A stretch of 64,000 nt of DNA, taken from positions 124,001 to 188,000 of the forward strand of contig NZ_OVCN01000002.1 in the NCBI RefSeq assembly GCF_900406815.1, read 5' to 3'. The DNA comes from Acinetobacter haemolyticus. GTDB taxonomy: Bacteria; Pseudomonadota; Gammaproteobacteria; Pseudomonadales; Moraxellaceae. This document shows positions 53,898 to 63,966 of the stretch, in pieces. How positions within the stretch are numbered: the first letter of the stretch is position 1; every line of letters begins with the position of its first letter. The translations under genes and the position numbers were made by a program. Under the pieces are notes generated by a model. It ran no database searches. It was given only the letters and a program-made list of their open reading frames with translations, and was not told the DNA's origin.

Positions 53898-55040
53898 TTA
53901 ACGATTCTGCCAAATGCTTAATGCACCTTTTTGAGTGGAAACGTAAAGCTGATCATTAATCACACGTAATTTACGAACATCTCCACGTGTTTTAGCACGA
54001 CCAACCAAACGTCCTGTGGCAGGTTCTATCAGATGTAAAACACCATCCAAATCACCAACTACAAGGTTTTGTCCAAGCATAACTGGATTACTAAGCTTAC
54101 GATTTAACAAGCTTTCGTTCTGCCAAACAAGCTCACCTGTCGCGAGATCATAAGCATTTAACTTGCCATCTACAGTTGAAACAAAGACCTTATCTTCAGC
54201 AACTTCAGGGCGGTTAGTACTGCTTGCATCTTCACTCCAAACCACGCGTTGGGTTGCTAGATCAGTAACAGTAACTTGTCCTTGGAAACTTGTAGTCACC
54301 AAGTACTGCCCTGCGACAACAGGATCACCATTAATATCATTCAAACGTTGAATATCAGAGCGTCCCTCACTGATTGCAACTCGACGTTGAAATCTTGGAA
54401 TACCACTGATCACATCAATTGCATAGATATACGCATTTGCAGAAGCGATTAATACTGTACGATCGTCTAAACGTACTGGTGCAGCTTGACCACGTAAGCT
54501 AAATTGTACATTTGGCAACTTATATGCCCATACCTGTTGCCCTGTAGCAACATCATGTGCAAATACAGTTCCATCATTTGCCAAACTAATCACACGACCA
54601 GACTGAATTAAAGATGGGGTTAAAATCGCACCAGACAATTGTGCAGTCCATTTCTGCTCACCAGTTGCTTGATCCAGTGCAAATAACTGGCCTTTACGGT
54701 TACCGATGACTACAACACCCTCGCCTGCCTCTACACCTGCAGTCAGCTCTTGTTTAGTGATTTTGCTTTTCCAAAGTCGTTGTTTGCCTTGATAAGCAGA
54801 CACTTGACCGTCTGGATCTGGAGTAAAAATTACACCGTTATCCGTATCCAATTGCAAACGTAACGCATCAGCAGCATTGGTTGAGGAAACACTTTGCGAA
54901 AATACAAGATTTAAACTTTGTTCTTGGGTGATTTTCGGTAATGGGTTCGGCTTTACAGGCTTTACCTTATTACTCGAACAACCTACAAATAAAGCTGAAG
55001 CAATGGCGATTGCCAATGGTAGTTTTAGTTTATTCTGCAT
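53898..55040 (-). CDS. bamB: Outer-membrane assembly lipoprotein BamB
   Basis: Lipoprotein subunit of the BAM complex, an eight-bladed beta-propeller. The signal segment LAIAIASALFVGCSS has a lipobox Cys; PQQ-like blade repeats follow, such as GKLNAYDLATGELVW, GQLFALDQATGEQKW and VFAHDVATGQQVW. 380 residues is normal. Its start overlaps the yfgM stop by one base (TAATG), indicating translational coupling. Confidence 0.95.
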   Translation of the reverse strand: MQNKLKLPLAIAIASALFVGCSSNKVKPVKPNPLPKITQEQSLNLVFSQSVSSTNAADALRLQLDTDNGVIFTPDPDGQVSAYQGKQRLWKSKITKQELTAGVEAGEGVVVIGNRKGQLFALDQATGEQKWTAQLSGAILTPSLIQSGRVISLANDGTVFAHDVATGQQVWAYKLPNVQFSLRGQAAPVRLDDRTVLIASANAYIYAIDVISGIPRFQRRVAISEGRSDIQRLNDINGDPVVAGQYLVTTSFQGQVTVTDLATQRVVWSEDASSTNRPEVAEDKVFVSTVDGKLNAYDLATGELVWQNESLLNRKLSNPVMLGQNLVVGDLDGVLHLIEPATGRLVGRAKTRGDVRKLRVINDQLYVSTQKGALSIWQNR

Positions 55041-55738
55041 TAAGACTCATCCACATTGGTATCTAAGATCGGGCGCTCGACTTCAGGATCATCCACTAAA
55101 ACGCCAACACTTTCGAGTTTAATTTGTAAAAGCTGACGCTCTAACTTACGTTCAACTACATTATCCCATGCACTTTGATAGGCTTTACGTGCAGCTTCAG
55201 TCTCTTGCTTTGCAACATATACATCACCACGTAGCTCATCAGCCGTCGCTTTGAAGGATGGTTCAGTTACTTGAGCTAAGGTCTTCAAAGCTTCGTCGTA
55301 TTTTTTCTGTGCCAGTTGTGCATCTGCTAAACGTAATTTAACAATTTGCACTAGACCAGTATCTTTGATCGTCGAATTTTCAACTTTCTTTAATGCTTTT
55401 TCAGCTGCAGCATAATCATCTTTGTCATAAGCTAATTTTGCCAACAACAATTGAACCTGAATAGCATGCACAGAATTGGCATCTTCTTTAACAATCTTAT
55501 CAGCTGCTTCAGAAATCGTTTCAAATGCATTAGGTTGACCCGAAATTGCTTTCGCCTCATCCATTAACTTTTGCACTTTAGCCGTCTGATTCTGTGCTTC
55601 AGCCTGAGTTTTCTTCTGCCAATATTCCCATCCGAAAAAGGCAATCAAGGCAATGAGAATCCCGCTAATAATTGCAGAACCATATTTTTTAGCAAACGAC
55701 TTCAAACTGTCGAGTTGTTCATCATCACTTAAACTCAT
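55040..55738 (-). CDS. yfgM: YfgM-like TPR inner-membrane protein
   Basis: Ancillary SecYEG translocon subunit with periplasmic TPR repeats. One N-terminal TM (AIISGILIALIAFFGWEYW) is followed by helical repeats; a LKSFAKKYG opening and QLLLAKLAYDKDDYAAAEKAL and RLADAQLAQKKYDEALKTL are clear repeat segments. 232 residues is normal. Placed between hisS (24-bp gap) and bamB (1-base overlap) as in many gammaproteobacteria. Confidence 0.92.
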   Translation of the reverse strand: MSLSDDEQLDSLKSFAKKYGSAIISGILIALIAFFGWEYWQKKTQAEAQNQTAKVQKLMDEAKAISGQPNAFETISEAADKIVKEDANSVHAIQVQLLLAKLAYDKDDYAAAEKALKKVENSTIKDTGLVQIVKLRLADAQLAQKKYDEALKTLAQVTEPSFKATADELRGDVYVAKQETEAARKAYQSAWDNVVERKLERQLLQIKLESVGVLVDDPEVERPILDTNVDES

Positions 55739-55762
55739 GTGATTGTCCTTTTCCTAAATGTT

Positions 55763-57055
55763 TTATTGTTTAAATTTTTCGATAAAAAATGGCGCCAACT
55801 CAGCTAAGCTCACTTGGGACTGTTCAGCCGTTGCAAGTTCCTTCACTACAAGTTGCTGAGATTCCCATTCTCGCTCGCCCAAAATCACGGCATAAACAGC
55901 ACCAGATTGATCCGCCTTCTTCATTTGGCTTTTCATGCTCCCTTGAGAGCCAGTTTTGAGACGAATTGTGCTGTTGGCAGCTTCCAATTGATCACGAATT
56001 TGCTCAGCCAACACCAATGCTTTGGCTTGATAAGCTGGTTCTGCCAAGAGGAATACTTCACAATCACGCGTAATTTTAGTCTGCTCTACTTGCTCAAGTA
56101 ATAACAGCAAACGCTCCATTCCCATCGCAAAACCAACCGCAGGCACAGATTGATCTGCCTTGCCTTTTAGCTGTCCAACCAAGCCATCATAACGACCGCC
56201 TGCACACACCGTTCCTTGAGAACCCAACATCGTGGTCGTCCACTCAAACACTGTTTTGTTGTAGTAATCTAAACCACGTACGAGCTTTTGGTTAATCACA
56301 AACTCAACGCCAGCATCGGTTAAGTATTGCTGTAGTTGTTGGAAATGATTAAGCGAATCTTCTTTTAGGAAATCATGCAATTTAGGTGCATTTTCTAAAA
56401 TCTTTTGTGTTGATTCGATTTTAGAATCCAAAATACGCAGAGGATTAGTGCTTAATCGGCGTTGTGAGTCTTCATCCAACTGATCTTTGTGTTGATTCAG
56501 GAACTCAACCAATGCGGCGCGGTATTCAGCACGCTCATCCGTTTCACCTAAAGTGTTTAATTCTAAACGTACATTTTCCGCCATTCCCATACGTTTCCAC
56601 AAACGTGCAGTCATGAGAATAATTTCAGCATCAATATCAGGCGTTGCAACACCAAAAGTTTCTACACCGAATTGATGGAATTGACGATAACGTCCTTTTT
56701 GCGGTTTTTCATAACGGAACATTGGTCCCACATACCACACTCGTGGCGCAGCGCCACGAAGTAAGTTGTGTTCTAACATTGCACGTACACAACCCGCTGT
56801 CCCTTCTGGACGTAAGGTCAATGACTCTGGTGGTGTTCCCTTATCGAAAAAGGTATACATTTCCTTTTCGACAATATCAGTCGCATCACCAATAGCACGT
56901 TTGAATAAACCTGTTTGCTCAACGATAGGCAAACGGATTTGCTGATAACCATAAGCATCCATTAAAGATGCCAATTGTTGTTCTAGACTTCTCCAAGCCG
57001 CAGTTTGCGTTGGAAGGATGTCATTAAAACCTTTGATAGCGACGATTGAACTCAT
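55763..57055 (-). CDS. hisS: Histidyl-tRNA synthetase
   Basis: Class II synthetase charging tRNA-His. Motif 1 region ([20 protein letters not shown]), motif 2 ([16 protein letters not shown]), histidine motifs [15 protein letters not shown] and [11 protein letters not shown], motif 3 ([13 protein letters not shown]) and the C-terminal anticodon-binding domain are in order. 430 residues is full length. Its start overlaps the ispG stop by four bases (ATGA). Confidence 0.97.
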   Translation of the reverse strand: MSSIVAIKGFNDILPTQTAAWRSLEQQLASLMDAYGYQQIRLPIVEQTGLFKRAIGDATDIVEKEMYTFFDKGTPPESLTLRPEGTAGCVRAMLEHNLLRGAAPRVWYVGPMFRYEKPQKGRYRQFHQFGVETFGVATPDIDAEIILMTARLWKRMGMAENVRLELNTLGETDERAEYRAALVEFLNQHKDQLDEDSQRRLSTNPLRILDSKIESTQKILENAPKLHDFLKEDSLNHFQQLQQYLTDAGVEFVINQKLVRGLDYYNKTVFEWTTTMLGSQGTVCAGGRYDGLVGQLKGKADQSVPAVGFAMGMERLLLLLEQVEQTKITRDCEVFLLAEPAYQAKALVLAEQIRDQLEAANSTIRLKTGSQGSMKSQMKKADQSGAVYAVILGEREWESQQLVVKELATAEQSQVSLAELAPFFIEKFKQ

Positions 57056-58167
57056 GATGAACTACGAATAATTTCTTTAGATTTGGCTTCTTCAAGCTCT
57101 TGAACACGTTGACGAACCATTGTTTCAATTTCATCAACCAACTGATTGGTGTCAATTAAATGACTTTTTTCACCATTTCGATAGACCAGCGAACGCGGTG
57201 ATGCGCCTACAATTCCGATATCAGCTTCTTTAGCCTCACCAGGACCGTTCACTTTACATCCGATAACCGATACATCCATCGGAGTACGAATATCCTCTAA
57301 ACGCTCTTCCAAAGCTTGCATTACTTGGATCACATTAAACTCTTGGCGTGAACAGCTTGGGCAAGCAATAAAGTTAATGCCATTTGAACGTAAACCCAAT
57401 GATTTTAAAATATCGAAACCAATTTTAATCTCATCTTCGGGTTCAGCAGCCAAGGAAATACGCATGGTATCTCCAATGCCTTCCATTAATAGTCCGCCAA
57501 GCGCAATCGCTGATTTCACTGTACCAGTACGATAGATGCCTGCCTCAGTTACACCGAGATGCAATGGATTATCAATCTGTTGTGACAACAAACGATAAGC
57601 ATCCATGGTTAAAAATACATTTGATGCTTTCACACTCACTTTGAATTCGTGAAAATTTAAGCGATCTAGAATATCAATATGACGCATCGCAGACTCAAGC
57701 AATGCTTGCCCAGTTGGTTCGCCATACTTGATTTGCAGGTCTTTTTCCAAAGAACCGCCATTTACACCAATTCGAATCGAAATCCCATGATGTTTTGCCG
57801 CTGCAACCACTTCACGTACTTTCTGATCCGAACCAATGTTTCCCGGATTGATACGCAAGCAATCAGCACCATAATCAGCGACCGCTAATGCAATACGATG
57901 ATCAAAATGAATATCAGCTACCAAAGGCACAGAAACACGTTTGCGTATGGCACCAAAGGCTTCTGCTGCTTCCATTGATGGGACAGAAACACGCATAATG
58001 TCCGCGCCTGCATCTGCACAGCGTTGGATTTGCGCAACCGTTGCATCGACATCACAGGTTTCAGTATTGGTCATGCTCTGCACACTAATGGGAGCATCAC
58101 CACCGACATACACCGACCCCACACGGATTTTTCGTGTTGGACGACGCTTAATTGGGTTCACGATCAT
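57052..58167 (-). CDS. ispG: 4-hydroxy-3-methylbut-2-enyl diphosphate synthase
   Basis: Iron-sulfur enzyme of the non-mevalonate isoprenoid pathway. N-terminal TIM barrel with [19 protein letters not shown] and [14 protein letters not shown]; the C-terminal domain has the 4Fe-4S Cys ligands in CPSCSRQEF and GCKVNGPGE. The start opens [18 protein letters not shown]. 371 residues, full length. It overlaps hisS by four bases and begins 21 bases after the RodZ-like gene. Confidence 0.97.
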   Translation of the reverse strand: MIVNPIKRRPTRKIRVGSVYVGGDAPISVQSMTNTETCDVDATVAQIQRCADAGADIMRVSVPSMEAAEAFGAIRKRVSVPLVADIHFDHRIALAVADYGADCLRINPGNIGSDQKVREVVAAAKHHGISIRIGVNGGSLEKDLQIKYGEPTGQALLESAMRHIDILDRLNFHEFKVSVKASNVFLTMDAYRLLSQQIDNPLHLGVTEAGIYRTGTVKSAIALGGLLMEGIGDTMRISLAAEPEDEIKIGFDILKSLGLRSNGINFIACPSCSRQEFNVIQVMQALEERLEDIRTPMDVSVIGCKVNGPGEAKEADIGIVGASPRSLVYRNGEKSHLIDTNQLVDEIETMVRQRVQELEEAKSKEIIRSSS

Positions 58168-58188
58168 CGTATAGCTACCTATTTAGCA

Positions 58189-58983
58189 TTAGCGAGATAA
58201 ACGGAATTCAGCTTTACCATTCACTGTATAAGGACGCAATGAAATCTGTTCTTGATTTAAACTTAATGTTACGGCAGTCGCATCATCTAAGCGAATTTGA
58301 AATGGTGATTCACCATTCAAATTTAATGTTGACGCTTGGCGACCTGTCGCAAGGACTTTACCCGTTGCATCAACGATATTAATTGATGTCGGACGACTAA
58401 AGTTCAACTCTAACTGATCTCCCGATGTGGCAGCAGTATTAGCCATCGGTAAGATCTCAATATCAGAATTGGTTATCTTTGGAATATCGGCTTCATCTTT
58501 GCTGCTACTTGATGACCAGTTTTGTACAGCCATAACGGCTAACCAGCCTAGCAACAGTACAACAGCCAAAATCACCAGACGTTTTAACCATTTACGATTA
58601 CGTACACTTTTCGAACCCGCCAATTTACCCATGGTTTTAATCGGTGAGTTATTCAAGGCATGACTGGCTTTGAGACCCGTATCATTGACATAAATTTCAT
58701 CAAAGCGTTGAATAATCGCACTTGCATCAGCATTTAAGTATTTTGCATATGCTCGATAATAACCTTTAATAAAAGTCGCCTCAGGCAAAGCGGTATATTC
58801 ATCCTGCTCTAATGCTGTCAAAGTTTTGACTGGCATATTCAATACGCTTGCAATTTCTTCAAGTTCTTTCTTTTGTGCAATACGAATTTGACGCAAATAC
58901 TCACCAGGTCGTTGAATATTTCCTAATGTTGACGATGGCGAGGTTGAGCCAGTTGGCTGATGTGAATTTGGATTTATTTCCAT
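58189..58983 (-). CDS. RodZ-like protein (HTH plus DUF4115)
   Basis: Cytoskeletal/cell-shape family protein. N-terminal HTH_25 domain (GEYLRQIRIAQKKELEEIASVL, then TFIKGYYRAYAKYL), a basic juxtamembrane stretch and TM helix (LVILAVVLLLGWLAVMAV), and a C-terminal periplasmic DUF4115 domain with SINIVDATGKVLATG and SPFQIRLDDATAVTLSLN. 264 residues is shorter than E. coli RodZ. Its start overlaps the pilF stop by 10 bases. Confidence 0.88.
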   Translation of the reverse strand: MEINPNSHQPTGSTSPSSTLGNIQRPGEYLRQIRIAQKKELEEIASVLNMPVKTLTALEQDEYTALPEATFIKGYYRAYAKYLNADASAIIQRFDEIYVNDTGLKASHALNNSPIKTMGKLAGSKSVRNRKWLKRLVILAVVLLLGWLAVMAVQNWSSSSSKDEADIPKITNSDIEILPMANTAATSGDQLELNFSRPTSINIVDATGKVLATGRQASTLNLNGESPFQIRLDDATAVTLSLNQEQISLRPYTVNGKAEFRLSR

Positions 58984-59774
58984 ACGGCCTCAGTACTGTA
59001 CTGTAATTGCAAATAACGTTGATATTCTGGACTATCAGGAAATAAAGCGCGTAATTGGTTGACTAACACTTGCATTCCTAACTGATCCGCATTCGCTCGA
59101 GCAATGCGTATCCCGATCCAAAGTGCTCTAGCACCTTGATTGCGCTGCCCCACGCTCCGAACATATTGTTCATATAACTGGGATGCATCTCTATTGTTTT
59201 GTTGCAAATAGAAAATTTCCGACAACTCTAACATTGAAATGGTTGCATTTCGATTTGCTTGCAGCGCTTGTTTGAATGATTTTTCAGCATTCGTCACATC
59301 GCCCAATAATAAATAGATTCGCCCTAGGTTTTCCAGTGATTGAAACCGTTGATCATAACCCAAGGTTGCGCCAGCACGAGTAAACTGCTCAATCGCTTCA
59401 TTATAACGCTGCATTTGATATAAATATGTACCGTAATTATTACGCGCTTGAGCATTGTCTGGCTCTGATGAAATCGCACGCTTAAAATAAGCATCTGCTT
59501 TTTCCATATTGAGCTTACTTCCCTCTTGTTGAAGCAAAATGCCCATCATCATATTGGCATTTGCATCACGGGAATTCAATTTCAGCGCTTGGTCAAGAGA
59601 ACGCTTGGCAGAATCCAAATCACGATTACGAATATATTCGGCAGCCAATTGGGTGCGAACCTGAACGGCTTTTTCTGGATCTTTCGTAGATGGTGTCGAT
59701 TGGCAAGCTGTTAAACCGCCTGCCATAAGTACAACTGTTATCGCTATAGTCGTTTTTAGTCGAGTTGTATTCAA
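58974..59774 (-). CDS. pilF: Type IV pilus biogenesis/stability lipoprotein PilF (PilW)
   Basis: Pilotin-like TPR lipoprotein required for multimerisation of the PilQ secretin. Signal segment IAITVVLMAGGLTACQS with lipobox Cys, then TPR repeats (AEYIRNRDLDSAKRSLDQAL, ARNNYGTYLYQMQRYNEAIE, LGRIYLLLGDVTNAEKSF). The start is taken as TTG 59774, giving MNTTRLKTT at normal distance to the signal segment and with GGGGAT upstream; an earlier ATG at 59843 inside rlmN would give a long charged N-terminus that spoils the lipoprotein signal. About 266 residues. Confidence 0.87.
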   Translation of the reverse strand: MNTTRLKTTIAITVVLMAGGLTACQSTPSTKDPEKAVQVRTQLAAEYIRNRDLDSAKRSLDQALKLNSRDANANMMMGILLQQEGSKLNMEKADAYFKRAISSEPDNAQARNNYGTYLYQMQRYNEAIEQFTRAGATLGYDQRFQSLENLGRIYLLLGDVTNAEKSFKQALQANRNATISMLELSEIFYLQQNNRDASQLYEQYVRSVGQRNQGARALWIGIRIARANADQLGMQVLVNQLRALFPDSPEYQRYLQLQYSTEAVWK

Positions 59775-59791
59775 CGCATTATCCCCAAGTT

Positions 59792-61027
59792 TTATCCTTG
59801 TGTGCGCAAAATTTCTTGTCGCTGCGCCACTTTCTTTTTCCATTGTTCAGCACGACGAGTTCGGTCAGCAACTTGCCCTACCAATTGACCACACGCAGCA
59901 TCAATATCATCACCACGTGTCTGACGAATCGTACACACAAATCCTGCATCAGACAAAGTTTTTTGGAAAGCAATAATTCGATTACGGCTAGAACGCCCAT
60001 ACGGGGCATGCGGAAATGGGTTAAATGGAATAAGGTTGATTTTACTTGGTAAATTTTTTAACAATTTAAGTAGCTGTTGAGCATGCTCTGGCTGGTCATT
60101 TACCCCATCCAACATCACATATTCAATAGTGACATGACGGCGCGCACTTTCATTGCCATCTTTAGCGAGATAACGCTGACAAGCAGCGATCAATTGTTGT
60201 AATGGATATTTTTTATTAATCGGTACCAATTCATTACGCAACTCATCATTCGGTGCATGTAATGAAATTGCCAATGCCACATCAATATCTTGCGCCAATT
60301 GATCAATCTTAGGCACCACGCCAGATGTAGATAAGGTTACACGACGTTTTGACATACCATAAGCAAAGTCATCCAGCATCAACTGCATTGAACTCAATAC
60401 CGCATCATAATTGAGTAATGGTTCACCCATACCCATCATCACGACATTGGTTACAGTACGTTCGCGCTCAGCAACAGGCACATCCTCCATATAGGAATAG
60501 TTTGCCATCCAAAGCTGACCAATAATTTCCGCTGGTGTCAAATCACGCTGAAAGCCTTGCTTGCCTGTTGAACAGAACGAACAATCCAGTGCACAACCAA
60601 CTTGTGACGAGATACATAAGGTTTTACGCGCGCCCGTTTTATCTTCGGCAGGAATCAAGACAGTTTCAACCAATGAACCCTCACCATCGCCGACACGGAA
60701 CACCCACTTACGGGTACCATCTTTTGAGTAATTGCGATGTACTACCTCAGGTGCTTTGATTTCACAAATTTTTTCTAATTTTTCACGTAACTTGCCTGAG
60801 ATATTGGTCATCTCAGCAAAATCAGTAACAAAATATTGATGAATCCATTTCATCACCTGACCAGCGCGAAACTTTTTTTCGCCCAAGTCTTCGAAGAACT
60901 TTTCTAATTCTGCACGTGACATGCCCAGTAAATTGACTTTATTGTCAGCAGCATGAACCACAGGCATAGAAACAGACTGTTGTTTTTCATCTAAATTTTC
61001 GGATGAAACGACCACTGCAGAACTCAT
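59792..61027 (-). CDS. rlmN: Dual-specificity RNA methyltransferase RlmN
   Basis: Radical SAM enzyme that methylates A2503 of 23S rRNA and A37 of some tRNAs. The cluster motif CALDCSFCS (CxxxCxxC) is central, preceded by [11 protein letters not shown] and followed by [10 protein letters not shown] and [11 protein letters not shown]; the catalytic C-terminal Cys lies in [19 protein letters not shown]. Start ATG 61027 is preferred because AGG is 9 bases upstream and only 4 bases from the earlier ATG. About 411 residues with an unusually long N-terminal extension typical of Acinetobacter. Confidence 0.96.
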   Translation of the reverse strand: MSSAVVVSSENLDEKQQSVSMPVVHAADNKVNLLGMSRAELEKFFEDLGEKKFRAGQVMKWIHQYFVTDFAEMTNISGKLREKLEKICEIKAPEVVHRNYSKDGTRKWVFRVGDGEGSLVETVLIPAEDKTGARKTLCISSQVGCALDCSFCSTGKQGFQRDLTPAEIIGQLWMANYSYMEDVPVAERERTVTNVVMMGMGEPLLNYDAVLSSMQLMLDDFAYGMSKRRVTLSTSGVVPKIDQLAQDIDVALAISLHAPNDELRNELVPINKKYPLQQLIAACQRYLAKDGNESARRHVTIEYVMLDGVNDQPEHAQQLLKLLKNLPSKINLIPFNPFPHAPYGRSSRNRIIAFQKTLSDAGFVCTIRQTRGDDIDAACGQLVGQVADRTRRAEQWKKKVAQRQEILRTQG

Positions 61028-61094
61028 GAACATTTACCTAAACAATATCAGCGCTAAATATGCTGTGTATTCTTTACACAACACAATTTATAAA

Positions 61095-61134
61095 AAATAA
61101 AAAACCAGATAAGTAGTATACCACTTATCTGGCT
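61095..61134 (-). terminator. Terminator after ndk
   Basis: CCAGATAAGT (61105-61114) and ACTTATCTGG (61123-61132) form a perfect 10-bp stem; the minus strand continues with a T-run. It lies in the 120-bp gap before rlmN, so rlmN and the rest of the operon probably have a further promoter or depend on readthrough. Confidence 0.85.
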
Positions 61135-61147
61135 TGAATACTTTGGA

Positions 61148-61579
61148 TTAACGAGTGCGTGGGCAGATCTCGTTATCAGCAAAGAAGTAAGCGATTTCAC
61201 GCTCAGCAGAAGCAACTGAGTCAGAACCGTGAGCAGCATTTTCATCGATGCTTACAGCAAAATCAGCACGGATCGTACCAGGTGCAGCTTCTTTAGGGTT
61301 TGTCGCACCTAAGATTTCACGGTGAGCAAGAACTGCATTTTCACCTTCAAGAACTGAAACAACAACTGGACCAGAAGTCATGAAAGCAACTAAATCACCA
61401 AAGAAACCACGTTCTTTGTGCTCAGCATAGAAACCCTCAGCATCTGATTGAGAAAGGTGTTTCATTTTAGTTGCAACGATTTTTAAACCCGCTTTTTCAA
61501 AACGAGCAAAGATATCGCCGATGTGGTTTTTAGAAACTGCATCTGGTTTAACAATAGATAAAGTACGTTCAATCGCCAT
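61148..61579 (-). CDS. ndk: Nucleoside diphosphate kinase
   Basis: Balances nucleoside triphosphate pools. Begins [20 protein letters not shown], contains the RPFF-like stretch [35 protein letters not shown] and the active-site His in NAAHGSDS. 143 residues is standard. It heads the ndk-rlmN-pilF-rodZ-ispG-hisS-yfgM-bamB-der gene order. Confidence 0.98.
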   Translation of the reverse strand: MAIERTLSIVKPDAVSKNHIGDIFARFEKAGLKIVATKMKHLSQSDAEGFYAEHKERGFFGDLVAFMTSGPVVVSVLEGENAVLAHREILGATNPKEAAPGTIRADFAVSIDENAAHGSDSVASAEREIAYFFADNEICPRTR

Positions 61580-61688
61580 GATTGGCTCCCATTATGGTCT
61601 AAACATTAAAAAATTTGCCGCATTATACCGATGTCATCGCCAATAATCAGCTGGAATCTGTAAAAGTTCCACGATTTCAGATGAATTT

Positions 61689-61889
61689 CTAACGAACTTC
61701 GTCCAACCACGCCATTTGAATCGCTTCTAATAAGCCTTCAGTTGATTTGTTTGGATCATCATTAAAGTCTGGCAATGCACATACCCACGCATGTAAATCA
61801 GTAAAACGAATCCATTGCGGATCGACATCAGGATGTGCCTCAACCAATTCAATTGCGATATCGATCGTATCTGTCCAACGTAAGCCCAT
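61689..61889 (-). CDS. iscX: IscX-type iron-sulfur assembly regulator
   Basis: Small acidic protein that binds IscS and modulates iron-sulfur cluster assembly. The sequence MGLRWTDTIDIAIELVEAHP, then VRFTDLHAW-like DPQWIRFTDLHAWVCALPDF and AIQMAWLDE match IscX; 66 residues is the family length. The start at 61889 is preferred over an upstream frame extension that adds 15 hydrophobic residues foreign to the family. In many gammaproteobacteria it is the last gene of the isc operon next to ndk; here no isc genes are visible beside it. Confidence 0.9.
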   Translation of the reverse strand: MGLRWTDTIDIAIELVEAHPDVDPQWIRFTDLHAWVCALPDFNDDPNKSTEGLLEAIQMAWLDEVR

Positions 61890-61973
61890 ATGACAACCTG
61901 AATAAAAAAATAGGATTATCCCGTACTTTAACAAATCATTCGATTTGAACGATAGCCCTATTCCCGAGATTCA

Positions 61974-62525
61974 CTACAAAATAATATTCAAACTCGGTGC
62001 CAGTAAGATGATCGCACTTGCAACTGAGGCACCAATGACTGCACCCACAATCACATCACTTGGATAGTGTAAACCTAGTACCATCCGTGACAAGGCAATC
62101 AAGATCGTAAATGGGAGCATCAAAATCAAGAGTACAGGCTGGATATAACCCAATACAATCGTCACCATCACCGCATGTAACGTATGTCCTGATGGGAAAC
62201 TAAAATGATCCAATGGTCGTTCACCCAATACAATGACTTGATGTACCTGATAAGGTCTTGGACGTGTGGTTTTATGTTTTAAAAATTTATAGATCAGTGT
62301 TCCAACGGAGCCTGCGAGAATTAAATACAGAATGTTTAGGCCGTATGCCAACCCTTGTGTTGCCCACACAGATAGCAACATAACATACCAAAACGGCCCA
62401 TCACCTAAACGACTGATTGTTTTAAAAAACAAGGCAACACGCTGTGAATGCGAGAGATGATTTAGGTATACACACCCTTTTAAATCAAGATCAAGTATTT
62501 TTATTTTTGCATTTTCAAATTTCAT
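61974..62525 (-). CDS. PAP2-family membrane phosphatase
   Basis: Acid-phosphatase/PAP2 superfamily protein with about five TM helices. Conserved motifs are KFLKHKTTRPRP (KxxxxxxRP), FPSGHTLHAV (PSGH) and RMVLGLHYPSDVIVGAVIG (SRxxxxxHxxxD, here RMVLGLHYPSD). It would dephosphorylate an isoprenyl or lipid phosphate such as undecaprenyl pyrophosphate or phosphatidic acid. 183 residues. The GT4 gene is 23 bases upstream on the same strand, so the two are likely co-expressed. Confidence 0.9.
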   Translation of the reverse strand: MKFENAKIKILDLDLKGCVYLNHLSHSQRVALFFKTISRLGDGPFWYVMLLSVWATQGLAYGLNILYLILAGSVGTLIYKFLKHKTTRPRPYQVHQVIVLGERPLDHFSFPSGHTLHAVMVTIVLGYIQPVLLILMLPFTILIALSRMVLGLHYPSDVIVGAVIGASVASAIILLAPSLNIIL

Positions 62526-62548
62526 AATCTTCTCCTATATGAGAATCG

Positions 62549-63865
62549 TTAGCTAGAAGTCATCAGGGACTCCTTGGCAACTTGATAAAGCGCTTGTTCT
62601 AATTGTTGTACAGGAAACTGCCAACTGGTTTCTTGCACGCTTTCACTGGCAAGCAAACCCATTTGTCTAAGTTGTGGGAGCGCAGGTAAATGACAAATAG
62701 ATTGGATTAAATCATTGGTGTGTCCCAGTGGACTCAACCATCCAGTAACCTCATGTTTGACATGTTGATGAGCAGAGACATAGTCGTAAGCAACTACTGG
62801 CAACCCACTCGCAATCGCTTCAAGCACAACATTTCCAAAGGTATCGGCTTGACTAGCAAAGGTAAAAACATCGGCACTGGCATAAGCTTCTGATAACTCA
62901 CGACCACTTAAACTTCCCATAAAGATCACATCATCTGACTGGGCCAGCTTCCCCAATCGAGCGCGATCTGGGCCATCACCCACAATCACAAATTTTGAGT
63001 TAGTACCTTGTTGAGCCTGCAATGCATGGAAACTCTTAATTAAGACATCTACCTCTTTTTCAGGTGAGAGACGTCCGACATATAACAAGACCCGAGTATG
63101 AGCATCCACACCCCATCGCTGGCGCAATTTTTGCGAACGATGTCTTGGCGAAAATTTATCTATATCTACCCCACGCCCAACAACAACCAATGGACAAGTC
63201 ACACCAAAACCACGTAGAGCTTGCTCTGTATATTGGCTAGGTACACACGTCACATCAGTACTGTTATGAAACCAAGTGAGATAACGTTGGATGGGTTTAA
63301 CCAAGAATGCCAAATCAAAAAAACGACTAAAATCATGAAAAGCGGAATGAAAACCACTTGATACAGCAATTTTTTTAGACTTTGCTGCTTGCAGCGCAGT
63401 TAAACCCAAAGGTCCTTCTGTCACAATATGCACCACATCTGGCGCAAATTTTTCAAATGCTTTAGACACTTTGAGATATTGGGGCCAACCGAATTGAACA
63501 CTTGGATACTTCGGCACAGGTTGAGAAAATACCAAGCACTCCTGATCAGGATGGAACTCGGTACAGACATTTTTTTGTACAGGGCGTACCAGTAAAATCT
63601 TATGACCAAGACGCTGTAAACCCTGACACAATTGCATCATCGACATCGCCACACCATTAATTTCTGGTGGCCATGTTTCAGTCACGATCGCAATCCTCAG
63701 ACGGGGACGAACAAGGTCTTGAAGTTCAGACAATTGATCTTGTTGATCTTTAAAATGCTTCCTTTTAAAGTAAAATTTTAAACTTTCAGGAAACTGTTCT
63801 TGCTTTAATAGAGATGTCGCGTATGTACTTTGCATATCGCCATCCATTTGTGTCGTTATTTTCAT
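62549..63865 (-). CDS. GT4-family glycosyltransferase
   Basis: GT-B fold transferase: RIAIVTETWPPEINGVAMSM at the N-domain (about residues 55-75), HIVTEGPLGLTALQAAK, VVGRGVDIDKFSP, LLYVGRLSPEKEVDVLI and FASQADTFGNVVLEAIASGLP with the nucleotide-sugar Glu motif. It resembles the PimB/MgtA-like lipid mannosyl/glucosyl transferases. Residues 1-50 are a charged extension. The linked PAP2 gene suggests a glycolipid or polyprenyl-linked product. A start at the Met near residue 11 is possible. Confidence 0.88.
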   Translation of the reverse strand: MKITTQMDGDMQSTYATSLLKQEQFPESLKFYFKRKHFKDQQDQLSELQDLVRPRLRIAIVTETWPPEINGVAMSMMQLCQGLQRLGHKILLVRPVQKNVCTEFHPDQECLVFSQPVPKYPSVQFGWPQYLKVSKAFEKFAPDVVHIVTEGPLGLTALQAAKSKKIAVSSGFHSAFHDFSRFFDLAFLVKPIQRYLTWFHNSTDVTCVPSQYTEQALRGFGVTCPLVVVGRGVDIDKFSPRHRSQKLRQRWGVDAHTRVLLYVGRLSPEKEVDVLIKSFHALQAQQGTNSKFVIVGDGPDRARLGKLAQSDDVIFMGSLSGRELSEAYASADVFTFASQADTFGNVVLEAIASGLPVVAYDYVSAHQHVKHEVTGWLSPLGHTNDLIQSICHLPALPQLRQMGLLASESVQETSWQFPVQQLEQALYQVAKESLMTSS

Positions 63866-63942
63866 GCTTTAAGCATAAAAATATTTTTTGACACTTTAAT
63901 GATCAATAGATGACAGTTTTTTGACAACTTCAGAATAAAAAA

Positions 63943-63966
63943 TGCTTCACCTTTTTTGGGCGAAGC
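63943..63966 (-). terminator. Terminator of a gene outside the right edge
   Basis: On the minus strand TGCTTCGCC, a loop of CAAAAAA, then GGTGAAGCA forms a 9-bp stem (one G-T pair) followed by TTTTTTATT. It should end a leftward gene that lies beyond position 64000. Confidence 0.75.

Noticed and set aside
53643..53921. 93-codon plus-strand frame between bamB and der as a gene
   Set aside because: Starts with TTG, has no ribosome-binding site, runs through the bamB terminator and into the bamB coding end; kept only as part of the intergenic-block finding.
63864..63876. ATGCTTTAAGCAT palindrome over the GT4 start
   Set aside because: Short, common in AT-rich DNA and without a recognised regulator; not treated as an operator.
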